In this document: in pieces, positions 10,233 to 23,718 of the stretch | Numbering within the stretch: position 1 is the first letter of the stretch | Layout of the letters: every line of letters begins with the position of its first letter | Assembly (NCBI GenBank): GCA_900491605.1 | Contig: UESW01001508.1 | Coordinates: 1-64,000, forward strand | Source: Calamus simplicifolius | Taxonomy: Eukaryota > Streptophyta > Magnoliopsida > Arecales > Arecaceae | DNA: 64,000 bases | Direction of reading: 5' to 3' | Made by a program: the position numbers and the translations under genes | The notes under the pieces: model-generated | The model's input: only the letters and a program-made list of their open reading frames with translations | Databases searched by the model: none | What the model was told of the DNA's origin: nothing

Positions 10233-13200
10233 CTAGTAGCCCTTATTTCCACGTATCCTCGCTCTCATATCAACCTGCATGAAACATGTCATTTTAGAAT
10301 TTATGAACAGGAAAAAGGATGCAAGGCAAGCAAATACCACAAGAAAAGCGAACTTATTCCAGTCTTTGCTCCTTTAAACAGCCTAATAATCTTTCAGCCT
10401 AATAGTCATTCAGCAAAGGTGCAGGATATTGAGCAAGGCAGTAAGTTAAGAGGGCATGGATGCATGCTAAATATCTAAAAAAACAGTGCAACTGCAATTT
10501 CATCAAGTAACTCAATTAGTTGTGCCCTCTAGTTGGTGCAATTTAGGATATCGAGAATGGCATGCAAGGCTTTATTCTTTGAATGAAAGATCTTTGAGAG
10601 GGTGAGAGAGGTCCAACAATCATGTTACCTTTGTGGCCTATCTCGACAAAGGTCATACCTAGTATCTTGAGGTAGTCAAGAGTTTGCAAGGTCTGGAAAC
10701 TCACTGGGCATTCTGAAGTTGCTTACGTGCATTGCTGAATTGATTGCAATTAAAATAAAGGGGGAAGACATGTAAAAAGAGCAGCATATTAAGTGGTTAC
10801 ATCAAAAAACAAATGCAGCTAATAACAAAAAGAACATAACAAAACTTGTTATCTTGGAAATCCTAAAATGCTGGAATTTTAAATCTAAGACAGGAAACCC
10901 TACACCTGCGAAATATGGTGAGATGGTCCAATGTGAGACCACTGGCAAAGAATCTGATTTCAAAACTTGAGAAATTGTCATACAAAGTTTAAAAATTTAC
11001 ACAAGAAAGTTAATAACAAAATAAGACCTGAAGAAAGATGCTAACAAACAGGCTGTATTCTATCTTCATGAGTCTTCGATTATGGATCCAGGATTGACCT
11101 ATCACAGTTTGAGAATGCCCAATGACCCACTTTCAGCCTTGTGTCAGCCGTCTAATCCCAAATTTATGGTCTATGCAACTGTAGGCAAGAGGGGGAACAA
11201 AAACAAAACCTAGAAAGCAAGATAGGGAGAAAAAGACTTACTGGTCATGCAATTTAAATAAATGCAACCAGGAAGCAACATAACAAGAAAGTTACATTTC
11301 CCCGTCTCAATAAGCAACCTATCATTATCAACTATGAATCTAACATGATCTAAAGTTGGGCAAAGCAAGGCCCAGAATAAGAATTGAGGTGATAGGCCAA
11401 TAACCTCATATATACTTTGGCTTTTGTCTTTATTGAATCATAGTGTGACATGCAAAGATCTAGGCCGGAGCATAAAGCTATGCTGAAAGGACACAAAGAT
11501 CTCTGTTAAGGTAATCATTTAAACCAGGTTGAGAAAAAAGCTAGAGATTTCATGTTGATAGTATCCCCATCCCTAATGATTATATCATTTTCCAAACTAA
11601 TAGGGCAAGTTTTATATCTGATAGTGATAAAAAATTTTATAGTTGTCTTTATTTTTCAAAAATAATGTCTATCTTTATGACGATCTATGTTCCTTGTTTC
11701 TGAAGATTGTGCATGGGCATTTATGTAACGATTCAATGTAGTATATTGGTTTGGAGTTTGGACCAAAGAAGAAATGATACACTTGTCAAGGTTTGGAGAA
11801 TTTCTTTGAATCCTTACCTAGACAAGTGTTCTTGATTAAGATGAATGAGTTTAGAACGGGCATTAGTAGACATAAAGCTTGGAATAAGCCTTGCAGCTGC
11901 CAAACGGCCTTTTTTGGATGGAGGTGTAATCTAGGAATACTTATGCCTGTCATACTCACTTATTACATGCATGACTATTCCCGAGGGAGCTGTCATAAGC
12001 TCTTCCTTAGCATAAAGGCACATCTATACTTTCTACGTTTTTATGGACAAAAAGGGTCATCATTCAAAAGACTCCAAAAAAGTACGTTTATGGACAAAAA
12101 GGCGCATAGAATTTTTGTATTAGACTTCTCAAAGAAAAGCACGTCACTGTATACAAAGTGGCATTTAAGATTAGCATATGGTGCATGTGAAAGCATTCTA
12201 AGCACAGTATGGATTGAGACTTCAGTAAATTATGTCAAGGCTCTAAGGTGCTGACCCTCTAACACCCACATGCCTAGATAGAACTTCTCTTTAACTCTCA
12301 TCTTTTGTTCAAAAACTTAATTAGTTTTAGCCATTGGATAGTTATGCAAGTATAGTTCTTCAAAGTCAACTACATAAGAATGGGAATTGTGCATGAATGA
12401 TAGTAAAGAGGAAAAGATAAGGAAGATCTATCTTTTTAATAATAGCAACATCAAAGAGGCAACATTCCTCTAAATCCTGTAATCTGAGGTGGCTTATGTT
12501 TACCTATACAAATTGCACACGTGTTAACTAAACCTCTTCACCAAGCTTTGTAGTTTGTGGCTTACTTTCTTTTCTTTCAGTCACTTTCTAGTTCTTCATT
12601 TCACAGGCACTGATCACAAATTTTACCAAGAAGAAATATCGGAAGTTTGAAAGCTATCACAAAAATAAAGCCCGCATGATTAAACCACATATAAACAATC
12701 ACCGACCATTGAATAACCAGTCAACCTCAATTTTATCTTTTGAATATTAGAAACAAAAAAAAGAAAATGAATTAGGAAGTAAAGCACAGAAGCTTCTGGG
12801 ATTGGACTTCATTTAACTAAAATGCACAGGCATTCCTATATTCCATATGATTTTGTTAAATGAATTTGTGGGACTTGGTGGCATACCTGGCCTCTCTTGC
12901 AGTTGAAGTATGTTTCCCTTAGGCCTACACATTCACTAGATATGGAAGGCACCTTCTCGCCTGCACATTCCCTGTATGGCCGCTTCTCAACCTAAACAAG
13001 CGCAAAAGCAGCTAAGGATATATCCATAGGTTTCACCACATCAAAAGAAGAGACATAAAAGTGAACTAATATTAAAAACAAAATACAGAGCCGAACAAGC
13101 AAACCAGAATCACTAATATAATAGCTATTTCATGTTGACAAAGCCATTTCAGTGCATCCAGTATTATAGCTGAAGGTTTTAAAGAAAAATCATGTTCGTC

Positions 13201-16181
13201 AAAATATTGACAATACATTCAGTTTTTGAAAAGGATAAATAAGAATTTACATATCATCTGTCATATTTTATAATGGCAACACTTGTTGTTCATGACAGCT
13301 TCATGTGTCCATGTGTTCAGTTTCAGATCTAGAGGCATCAATGGAGGCTGATAACCTGCTAAACCAACCTGAAACATAGGGTTTGGGAATGAAATCTAAA
13401 CCAAATAAGTTATTGGGCTGGGTTTGGATTCCAAAATAAGACTGGAAGGTTTATTGGACTATGTTTGGGTTTAGGTACATTCATGCTCGAAAGCCCAAAA
13501 CCCGACCTGATTACACACCTAGTCTTGAACACATAAAATTATAAATACATGTTTGTGCATGCATTGATCAATTTTTTTAATAATGAAAGAAAGAAAATCA
13601 AGTAAAGATAGTGAAACTGTAAGCCATCTTATTCTACCAAAATACTCTCCATGCTATTTGTGGAAGTCTTTTTACAATACAATTGGTGTATAATATTTAT
13701 ACTAAGCTTGATTATTGTAGGATCCATTTCATTCTTTATGTCTTTTAGTTGCACAAATGTTTAGGTAATAAAAGTAGTAGTTAAATAGATACCCTTCTCA
13801 AATATAATTTTTATATTTTTACAACATTATTTTCATGTGTGTGGTTCATGAGGTAGCTAGTATTTTGGAGGCATTGAATAATATTAAAAAACAGTCCAAA
13901 AGTATAGCAGTTAAATACCCACTTTAGACCTGGCCTTTTTTGGGTCTAATATTTCATATGAGTATAGAGTTTTAACTGATTTTGATTTTGGATCTAACAA
14001 AAATATTTTTGGATTTGGGTATAGATATGGCCAAATCCAGCCCACCGCCAACACCACTATTCAAATCCCTTATTTTTGGGCCACCCTTACTCATAATAAA
14101 ATAGAAATATGCTACAAATGAACAACCAAAAAAGCTCTACTTTCCTATGCTTGGATCTGATCACCTCTCACACCCTTGAATCCACACAGTTCACGAATGC
14201 CAAAGATGAAAAAGTGAAAAAGGTGGGATGGCTTCAGGATCCTGTGGATCCAAGGATGAGGAAAGTGACTAAATTCTGGATTTGGCTACATTCGAATATA
14301 GTCAAGTACATGAAACTAATGCACCATTAGTGTTGTGTGTTACCATGGAGGCGAGTTGTGTAGTCAAAGGGAGGCATGCTCATCCACGTGAGATAAAATG
14401 CAGATATCAGCTAATATTCTTCATACAGGATTACATCCATAACTGAACAAACGTCAAATTAATGGTGAAATGTCTAAATTGAAAATCTATATCATTGGTC
14501 ATTATCTATGGTATGTTTTAAAAGCAAACTAAAAGCCAAAATCTAAATTTTCTGAAAATTTCATACTTGTCATAAAATGGTTCCAAAAAGACAGTTTTTA
14601 TGGCATGATACGATGTTTTTATCTGATCTGTGATGTAGAAGCATATCAATCAGTTGAATTTTGGTTAGTATGCATTTTAGATGTTTAGATTAAAATCAGT
14701 AGTTTGAATTCTGTATTTATATGGGATAAAAAAGTTTACCTCATGAACTCCATTTGTAACATTTGGTCAGTTTCCATTTGATGCAAGGTAAGAGAACTCC
14801 ATTCACAACTTTTAGGTTTAGATATATGAAATATTATAGGTCGTTTCAACAGTGGGGAACTTTAAAGGCCTGTCATTAAGCTTGCAATGGTAGAACTGAT
14901 ACTTCAATTCTTTCAATTGCACTGAAAAAAAAACTAACTTGAGAGAGAGATCTTAATGTCTTAGATGCTTTAGAAGTATGCAATTGCCTATTTTTCTCTA
15001 TACTTGCCCCTCCAGATGAATCATCTAATTGAATAAATGCCATAGCAATAATATCATAAGAAAAAATAATTCCAAGAAATGCAAAATAATTAAAAAAAAA
15101 CCAAAAGTTGTTATTTATCAAGAAATATGGATCATATCTCGGCTCAGGCTGTGAATTGTATTTGCAATAGACATTTCTGACAGCAAGCACTTTTTATACA
15201 GAATTTATAAGTTCTGATTAGTTACCATGATCGGGTTGGTTATCAGGTTATCAAATACCATGTACAACCATATCTAACATTACAATAGGTTGACTCAAAC
15301 TCTCCAATTGAGCTCCCTCCCATAACCTTATTATGATCCCATTAACTATCTTTAGCTATTTCCCACCCTGAACCTCACATGACACCCCAAGATAGTGCAA
15401 AAGTGCAAGGAAAAAAGTTTGGATTCAAAACTTTACGATTCCTTTATAACATGTAACTCTTCTCACCATTGTCCGCAGTTCCTCAGCCACCGAATGAACT
15501 AAAATCATTTGTCTGAATCATTTCATCAATCTCTCTTAGTATTATACTTAAAATCATTAGTGGATTACACAGACACCATCCACCAAAGGTCCTAGCAGCT
15601 TCAATGAGAGTAAGGTAAATCAAGGAATTCGGCATTGAATTATTTATCAAGGACACCTATCTAAACATTTCAATATCATTAACATACTACAAAAGATCAA
15701 TGCAGCACTTAGAAACTGAAGTACGTGCCAACCTTTTCCTCAGGCACATTTTATCAGACACTTGTAGTACAACAATTGAACGGGAAAATATGGCACAAGC
15801 CAGTCCTTTTTCAGTAATTGAAAAACTCTCTCATTGCTGACATGAGCTGATAAATTCGCAACCCACTTAATAAATTAGTTTGGTGAGCCCGACGTGAAAG
15901 GTTTGAATTCCCCACTCCATGTAAATTATTCCACCAAGAAATGGTTTATTGGACCTTATCAGCAGAGAAGGCAAGCGAGATTGACATCTCCCAATAAAAT
16001 TTACTGTGTTATAGATTCCTCCAAGTCATTCAAGGATATAGCCTCTCAAAACGCATTACAAAACATTTAACAAAGAAGAAAAGCGGAGGCGAAACGATTA
16101 TAGCATTGATACCTTAACACAGTCGGATTCGCTGAGGCATTTGACGAGCTCCATGGCCAAGCCCTTGCACGACTTGGACAT
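10233..16181 (-). CDS. COA5: PET191/COA5-like cytochrome c oxidase assembly factor, three exons
   Basis: The coding sequence is complement(join(10233..10274, 12887..12991, 16113..16181)), 216 bases including the stop, giving 71 residues. Exon 1 starts MSKSCKGLAMELVKCL, exon 2 VEKRPYRECAGEKVPS and exon 3 VDMRARIRGNKGY followed by TAG. All introns have GT-AG ends and phase 0 junctions. The protein has the cysteine pattern of the Pet191_N family: C5-X9-C15, C21-X10-C32 and C44-X9-C54. In this family such cysteines form disulfides in the mitochondrial intermembrane space, where the protein helps assemble complex IV. Size and end-to-end composition fit the family. The introns (about 2.6 and 3.1 kb) hold AT-rich DNA and small meaningless frames only. 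No promoter element could be pinned down to the right of 16181. The gene appears intact. Confidence 0.9.
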
Positions 16182-17899
16182 TTTTATGCACTTAGTTTCA
16201 GTTCTTCTCCTTCTTCTTCTCGGAACCAAAGACTGACATCAGAGAGAAAAGAAAGCAAGACGCCAAACTAGACGAGGCGTTTCATTCGGCGATCAACGCC
16301 GAAATCCGTACATAAACGAGCCCAACGGGACCCAGCCAAGGTCGGCTCCGGCTTGGCTCGAATAGCTCGCTCCTGGTCACCAAAGTTCACGTCCTCTCCG
16401 AACTAATGAGTTTTAAAAAATCATAATTTTTATTTTTTATAAATTATTAATAATTGGATAATTTTTATATCCAATAACTTATGTTCACGTCAACTAAGTC
16501 CATTTCTTTAAACAAAATTATTTTAGAATATTGCTGAAAAGAAAAATTGTTAAATTGTCAACAACGTTCAAAGGAATAAAGGACAGAAGCTAGACTCAAA
16601 AATTAAGCAGTTCAAGCATATACCAGTTTTCAGCTGTAATTTTTATTTTTATTGCTGCTTAAGATTTTATCATAAGTAAGAATCTCTTGGCATTTATAAC
16701 TTAATAATAATAATATTTTTTATTAATTTTAATAGCTTTACTTTAGGTAGTGTTTGAAATAGGATATTTCCTCTTATTCCCAAAAGTCATAACTATGAAG
16801 AATAGTTGTGAATAAAGTTAATCAAAAAATAATCCATGGTTAACGGTAAATCATGAATTATCCCTTCAATTTATTTTCTAGAAAATACAAGAATAATTGA
16901 TTATCCTTCAAATAAGAGTAAAAAAAAAAATTAACATATAAATTTACCTTTTGCATTTGACTTGGATATCCCTAGGAATAGTCGAGGGATAAACTCTATC
17001 CCATACATTTATTCAGAAATAATATTTTTTCTATCAAACACTGCCTTAGTATTTTAAACTCTTTCCAAACCAAACACATGCAAAGCCAAAGTTTTCAAGT
17101 TAGAAATGTTCTTCGAAATGGGCTGTCAAACCAAGAGTATCAATGGTGTCTCAATGGAGTTGAATATTCTTGCCTTAGGGAATCATGGAGACCAAGTAAT
17201 TGGAGAGCCTCAAGTCTGTTACAATCTGAATCTTGAGCTCAGTACAAGTACTAAAGCATTAATTTCATGAAATGAATCATTTCTTTGATTGTCTACATGA
17301 TATTGGACCGAATCAAAGTGGAGGATGATTACTTCCCAGTTATTCTATTACATTTATAAGATAAAACTCAAGAAAATTTAACACCAAAAATATTCTTTTT
17401 ATGTTTTATTTGTGCATTATAATCCGTCTTTATTGTCACCATGGGCCCTGCCTTGGTTGTGACTACGTTTAAACCTTGCCAACTCGTGGGTTGATAGGGA
17501 GCAATCAACTTGGTGGTCGTCTTCCCGAGGATGGCTGCCCTCCCTCGGACGCGGTACTGACCCGGTGCTCTCTATTTCAAGAGCTGTTCAGCTGTGGGTT
17601 TATATTTTTTTTGGTTGTTGCTTTTGTCATCATAACTTCGATTCATTTTCAATGTTATAATTTTGTTCTTTGATGTAGAAATACTTGTTCTTTGACATGA
17701 AAAAGTAGTTCACTGATGCACAGAGAAAAAAAATCAGTGCAGACACTCATGCACTTGACCCTACTTGGATCCGAGATCTTCATCTCCTAATCCAGCTCCT
17801 GCACTAAAATTTATCAACGTCATCTATCATTTCAAGGTCCTCCATCTGTTCAGACTTATGGCAGAGTATTCCATCAGATGCTCCAGCAGCTAGTCTTCT
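16182..17899. other. Upstream region of the COA5-like gene; no gene seen
   Basis: The first about 200 bases are relatively GC-rich and probably contain the 5' UTR and promoter of the leftward COA5-like gene, with a CT/GA-rich stretch at 16205-16260. The remainder is AT-rich with poly-A/T runs. The 65-codon + frame at 17476 has no recognisable motif. Confidence 0.4.
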
Positions 17900-18160
17900 A
17901 CAATGGCTCATCCTATGTCCACAGAGTCCAAGGCAGGTATTGCCAGGAATTGTCAGGTCCTGCATGGCTTGATGTCATGAGGGAAGAATTTTCTGCCTGA
18001 CATGCTAATCATGCTTGGGAGCTGGTTCCCCATACCTCCTCCATGAATGTTGTTGTTTCAAAATAGGTCTTGAAAACTAAGCTCAAATCTTATGGCGCTG
18101 TAGATAATCTTAAGGCCCGATTAGTCGCTAAGGGTTTTCGTGAGAAGAATCAGTCAGGGG
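17900..18160 (+). pseudogene. Ty1/copia reverse transcriptase fragment
   Basis: Conceptual translation gives PAWLDVMREEFSA, then HANHAWELVPHTSS, then LKARLVAKGFREKNQS. These match the start of the copia reverse transcriptase domain, where plant elements have a W..AM..E...L..N.TW.LV pattern followed by KARLVAKG. In-frame stops fall near 18000 and 18065. There are no LTRs, YVDD box or RNase H nearby, so this is an isolated remnant. Confidence 0.75.
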
Positions 18161-21100
18161 AGCTAGATCCAAAGTTTTAAATCTTGCGGTCTCACGAAAC
18201 GTTCCACTGGGATCTAAAACTATTGATAAATCTAACAACCTACTGCTAATATTTTTACATTGTTTATTAGAGTAAGGTGAAAAAATATCCATGGTGTTCT
18301 ACACAGTTTCTTTAGAAAGTATTAGGAACATCATTACTGTTCAATCATGTCTGTTGACATAGTCTCTTTGATCACATACTGTGTAGGATGATGAGGTTGT
18401 TTTTAAGGGAAGATTATGGAACACATACATGTTGTATGAACTACTGTTTCAAGCTTCACATGCTCAATACCCTGTATATACTCCTATGCTTTGCAAGATC
18501 ATGTTTTGATTCATTCAATATGGTGCTTGCATTTTTGCAGCTCATTGTATTTTTCTACCTTAAAATGCCTACCAAACCTTGTTTCATAGTTGCTTTGAAG
18601 GTTTTAAATTCCCCATTCTAGATTTCTATGTATATTACTAACTGTTCTTCTTGGCAACTCTTTTGTATGAAGAAAATGTCAACAGTCATTAAAAATAAAG
18701 AGTGATAATCTCTTCCTTTTCTGAAGCAATAATAATTAACTGAAATGAATTTGCGCATATCTTGTTGAAAAAGATTCAGATGGTTGGACTAAATCACAAT
18801 TTTGTTAGTGTGAAAGTGAGGAACTACACATATTCTTTTAGTGTATTAGCTCAATATGGTTACTTTCTGAACTAACTAAAATAGTGAGGCTGTGAGATGA
18901 TATCAGAAGTTCACATGGTGCTTTCAGAGTGGCTTGAATACCACCTCAGTAACCAGGACTATTCGTCCATGCAATTGATGGTCACAGATAATTATATTTG
19001 TTAATGGGGCTCATTTTATGCATCAACTGATTGATCATTTCTTGTTCTCACTTACATATAATTTATAACTTTTGGAATGACTGCAGGTTTTCATTCACAA
19101 TAAATTTCCCAGTTCTCTTTTTTTTTTTTTTCTGGTATCGCTTTGCACCTGCTCCTGTACCATGCCAAACAGCAATTTAATCTATGTTCCTAATTCTTAA
19201 GCAAACCTGTACCCTTTAATGCAGTTTTCTTTTAGTAGTCTCTGTTTCAATTTCATCAATACCAAGCTGTTTAGTTTCTCATTTGACTGTAAATAAGTGG
19301 CTAACAAATTATGGATAGAGCTAGAGGTTTCTGAAGAAGAAGATAAATACTGAGCTCAAGCTGTTTTTGAACGCATGCAACTTGATGACCACCTGGTATG
19401 AACAACTTGGAACCAATGAATCTTTATGAAATTACATGCAATTGTAAGAAGATGATACTTCTTTTGAAAAAAATTTATGCATAGATATCTATCCATTTTA
19501 ATATTTTACTTGAGCAAGCTCAAGTGGGCGAAAATGGGTGGATCAGGAAAAAGACAACTCACCACCTTCAAAGACTAGAAAGGGACGTGTGTTTTTCTTC
19601 CCTGCTGTAGGTCATCATAAAGGAAGAAATGGGTGGGTCAGGATACAACTCCCCACAACCATGCCACTTGAGTTTTAATCTAGAATGCTCAAAATGCTTC
19701 CACATACTTGTCCCAAAACTCAAGGTTATGGTTCATGGCTAGTTTGTTGAACTCTCAAACACAAACAACTTTAGGTTGCTCCTTGATCAGGGTTTTGAGA
19801 CAAAATTATCTTCATCGGCCCTAACGATAAAACAAGATATAACTTTAAACTAAGAAGAAAAAAAAAAAACTTTGTATTATCTGTAGGGGATTTCTATTAT
19901 TCCTTCAACTTAGATTTGCTTTTGCCATGTATGTATGTATAATGATGCCCCTACTATCTAAATATCATTATTTAGTGGAGCATATATAATGAAAAAAAAT
20001 GACATTTTAGAGTGTTCAGTTAGATATATTTTAAAGGGATCGCACATGAGCTCATGATTCACAAAATTGGGATCTAAACTACAGGTCATGATGTGCATCA
20101 TTTAAAAAGGACAAAAAATGTATGTATGTATGTACTTACAAACCTATTATCAGAAAACCATTATTCAGTGGAGCATTTTTTTTTTTTTAATGCATTTGTC
20201 AAGTCTTTAGCGAGATATATTTTGATGGGATCCCACATGAACACACCCTTCGAGCAAACATGAAGCCATGCATATATCCAAATCTCATCAAATGAAACAC
20301 ATGGATCACTAAAATTGGGAATCTAAACTACCAGTCATGATTTGAAACATTTGAAAATAACAAAAACAATCCAAAGCCAAATGTTTTGGTGCTCTCCTTT
20401 ATGCATCAAATGTTTAGAAAATATATGTTTTGACAAGAAATGATTCTCTTTTTCAGTGTTGATTTGGAATTATCCAGATTGTCCAATTTGTTTCTGCTTA
20501 ATGCATAATCAGAAACCTCCAAAAACTGTTGGTTTTGGGTTTTGGGCATTTAAAATGTCATAGAGCTTGATCAATTAAGATGATAAACCATAGACCCATT
20601 TCTTTGGTAGGACTTCATAGATTCATTAATGAGAAACAATGAGTAATATATGAACATGATATAATGTTAAACACCTGCAAAACACTGAGACATTAATTTA
20701 AAGGGGCGGAGGACCTGTCTACAGAATTAAAAACTAAATTAGCTGTCCAGAAATGCAGATTCATGCCATAGATATAGCTTAGTGAAGCTCCATTCCTAGG
20801 CATGTAATCAGCCATGTCATTATAATCCCCGGAGATGTAATGTACTCAAAACATTTTGCTACAAATGTTGTATCATCGCTTGAATATAACAATTTTTAAA
20901 TGGATGAGGCTTCTTGTTTAAATTCAATGTATTATATACATGTGCATTGAATATATTCGTGCATTTTCACTCGAAAAAACCTGTTTTGGTTAATATTTAT
21001 AAGTTTTGACAAGGTTGTGGCACATTCCATGCCATTGAATAGATGTGTATGATGGTTTCCACTTAGGTCCATTGAAACTGAAACTAAAGTAGAGCAATGC

Positions 21101-22049
21101 TATGGCAAAACAATTTCAGAATTCCTCATCATTAATGTCCATTTCCCTGATGCAAATCCTGTCCAGGCAAGCATGAGGCTCTTCATCTCTGATGTGGATC
21201 ATGTAGGTCCTACTGTGGTTTAGTTGCGAGGATTCATCAATTTGCAATGGTGTACATTGTCACAAAAAAGTAGATATCATATTATGTGTACTAGCACCAA
21301 CTGATATAGGCATATAATAGTGCGTTGTCATCGACATCTGAACAACTGTTATGAATTGAGTGGAATTTTCTATACAAAGGAAATCCATCCCTACCTTCTC
21401 TTCCCACCACTTAGTTGATCTTCATTAACTACCTCTTATCATGCACTAAAGAGCCTTGCATTTCCCTCATACTTAGATGCTGATGTAGTCTTAACATTTT
21501 CTCCACTTCTTGCTTGCCGGCTGCCCATCATACTTTGATACTATCCTGTCAAGAATGAGAAAATGCGGTGTCCAATCCGCAAACGAGGAGAGGTACAAGA
21601 GGCCCTTCATCTCATCTACTGTACTTGTTGTGAGCTGCGGCTTGACCTTGAAAATGACAAGGTAAACCTGGACTTCCTGCGAGATCGATTGATTGAAGTA
21701 AACATAGAGCATTTTGACTGCTCTAATCTGACTGCTCTGTACATCCAATGCCAAGCATGCAACACTTTTGAAATTGTACTATAACTCATCAATACCAAAG
21801 TGAAGAGTTCACCAAGCAGGGCAGAGAAGGCAAGCAGCACGCACCAACTTAATGAAGGAAGAATGAAATTGCCTATATTATTCAGTGCTTCTAATTGTAC
21901 ATTATAAATGAAAAGCACTTATATTTTAAAATTAAGATCAGTGGAAGTTTCCTTCTTAATGTTTTTTTTTGATACACAGCTTAATAGGTATCTAAATCCT
22001 ATAGGTTGCTCTTCTTTTCATTTGCTGTTGATCATGCACCTCATTTATT
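18161..22049. other. Intergenic DNA with a duplicated segment; no clear gene
   Basis: Mostly AT-rich sequence. A possible dead exon lies at 19318-19395. It is framed by AG and GT and reads ELEVSEEEDKY, stop, AQAVFERMQLDDHL. The frames at 21491-21918 overlap each other on both strands and I cannot assign either. Confidence 0.4.
19928..20358. repeat. Imperfect tandem duplication, about 190-bp unit
   Basis: Two successive copies share GTATGTATGTA, CATTATT(T/C)AGTGGAGCAT, GATATATTTT, ATGGATCACTAAAATTGG-like and TCTAAACTAC blocks in the same order (near 19929-20090 and 20118-20330). Divergence is considerable, so the duplication is old. Confidence 0.6.
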
Positions 22050-22054
22050 GAGTG

Positions 22055-23168
22055 TGATGACGCTCGATCACTGGTCCTGAATGTTGGAAGGAGGCAGATT
22101 GATTAACGGATCCTTGTCTTGCCGGGCTACCTGCAAAAAGTCCCAGGACCAGAGGGATGCTCTGATGGGGATCCTTCGACGCTCAAGTTAGCAACCGAGG
22201 TCACAGCTGAGGAATCGAATGAGCTCCTTTTTAGATGAAAAGAGCCCCTAGGGAGGAGGAATTCCTCTCTGGGTTTTGGGATAGCAATCCTCTGAGTTCT
22301 TTTTCTCGTACCTGATTATCGAGTGAATTCACCTTTTTATAGGGGGTTGACACTTGCATGACCATGTGGGATTCCGTGAAAAAGGAATGTCCGCGGAGTT
22401 CTTAGGGGTTGCGTGAATCTAGGCTGGTGGTGGGTCCTGTCCCATCGGAGAGGGAAAAAACGACGGTTGGTGGGCTACGTCTCATCAGCCAGTGGGACTA
22501 TCAGGTAGTTGGGTCCAGTCCCATCAGTGGCGTGGCCAGTGGATGGTTGGATTTGGCATTGTCAGGTGGCGCGGATTAGAAAGGTGGTGGCCTGAACCGC
22601 CAGGACTGTACTGGGGCTGACCTGGAGAAATTGGGGGTGCCTCGACCCTTCCGAGGGCGTCGAGGCTGAGCTGGGCCGGCCAGGGATGGTCGGGGCCAAC
22701 CCTACCGACCAGGAGGTGCCGGGGCGGGGCTGACCAAGAATGTTCGGGACCGACTCGGTGGGCTCGGAGACGCCGGGGCCGAGCGGGGCCGACCAGGAAT
22801 GGTCGGGACCGACTCGGCGGGATCGAAGACGCCGGGGCCGATCGGGCCTGACCAGGAATGGTCGGGGCCGATCCGGTGGGCTTGGAGATGTCGGGGCCGA
22901 TCGGGGCCGACCAGGAATGGTCGGGGCCGACTCAGCGGGCTAGGAGACGCCGAGGACCGATCGGGGCCGACCAAGAATGGTTGGGGCCGACTGGCGGACT
23001 TGGAGACGCCGGGGGCCGATCGGGGCCGACCAGGAATGGTCGGGGCCGACTCGGCGGGCTTGGAGATGCTGGGGCCGATCGGGGCCGACCAGGAATGGTC
23101 GGAGCCGACTCGGCGGGCTGCGCTAGTATTTTACCGAAGTTGCCCTTGTGGCTGTACCAGCCACATCA
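22055..23168 (-). repeat. 3' LTR of the Tat-like element
   Basis: The 1114-bp LTR is alignable along its length with 33070-34345. Its 3' two-fifths (22640-23120) consist of about eight GC-rich units of about 60 bp. It is about 160 bp shorter than its partner, mostly because it has fewer of these units. Confidence 0.92.
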
Positions 23169-23187
23169 GATGCCCCCCCCCCCACCT
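23169..23187 (-). promoter_or_regulatory. Polypurine tract of the Tat-like element
   Basis: On the - strand the bases next to the 3' LTR read AGGTGGGGGGGGGGGGC, a purine-rich run in the position needed to prime plus-strand DNA synthesis. Confidence 0.7.
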
Positions 23188-23718
23188 CTGAGCACTAAGG
23201 ACCACGTGCCTACAGTCCTATGGGCGAAAGGGGCGCAAAAATTCAAAAAATGATTGCCTCCTTAGTGCGCTTTCAATGACTTGATGAGCTGACGCTTCGT
23301 CCCAAGGCAGTGTCGCTTCGAAGATCTCCCGCAATCATGCAGTAAGTGGGGGCTGACATTAGCGCCGGATGCTCCAGAGAGAAAGTTCATTGGGGAATGG
23401 AAAAAGGCAAGGGTCATCATTGCTTCTCCACTTTCTATGCTCCGCGATTGGTCGGGGATCACGCTCCTTGGGACGAATCGAGGTGGCACATCTCAGGCGC
23501 AGGCGAAATTTCTGGCTGACAGCCCGTGGCGCAATAGAGGTACACCCCATGGTGGGATCTTGAGCGTCGTTGGTTGGAGATGGAGGGTATAAAAGCATTT
23601 CAAGAGCCTGGGGAAACTTTTACGCTGCTATTGCTTTCTTCCACCTTCTTCTTCCCTGAGCTCTTCTGCGACCTGAGTCCTTCTAACTCTCAGGTTAGTT
23701 TCATCCTTTACCTCACCC
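23188..23718. other. Leader and promoter region of the antisense ORF
   Basis: This lies between the polypurine tract and the antisense start codon. It contains a TATA box at 23588 and a CT-rich leader at 23630-23700. Overlapping frames on both strands show no domain. Confidence 0.5.
23588..23595 (+). promoter_or_regulatory. TATA box of the antisense ORF
   Basis: TATAAAAG lies 131 bp upstream of the antisense ATG at 23719 and is preceded by a GC-rich region. It suggests that the antisense gene had its own promoter independent of the LTRs. Confidence 0.6.

Noticed and set aside
11793..12254. 153-codon + frame as a gene
   Set aside because: It lies in the first-listed intron of the COA5-like gene on the opposite strand, has no recognisable motif, and has no promoter or splice context that supports it.
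22702..23253. Overlapping frames of up to 131 codons with repeated GRSGPTRNG-type peptides
   Set aside because: They are translations of the 60-bp GC-rich LTR repeats, open in several phases on both strands, and the same happens at 33505-34343.
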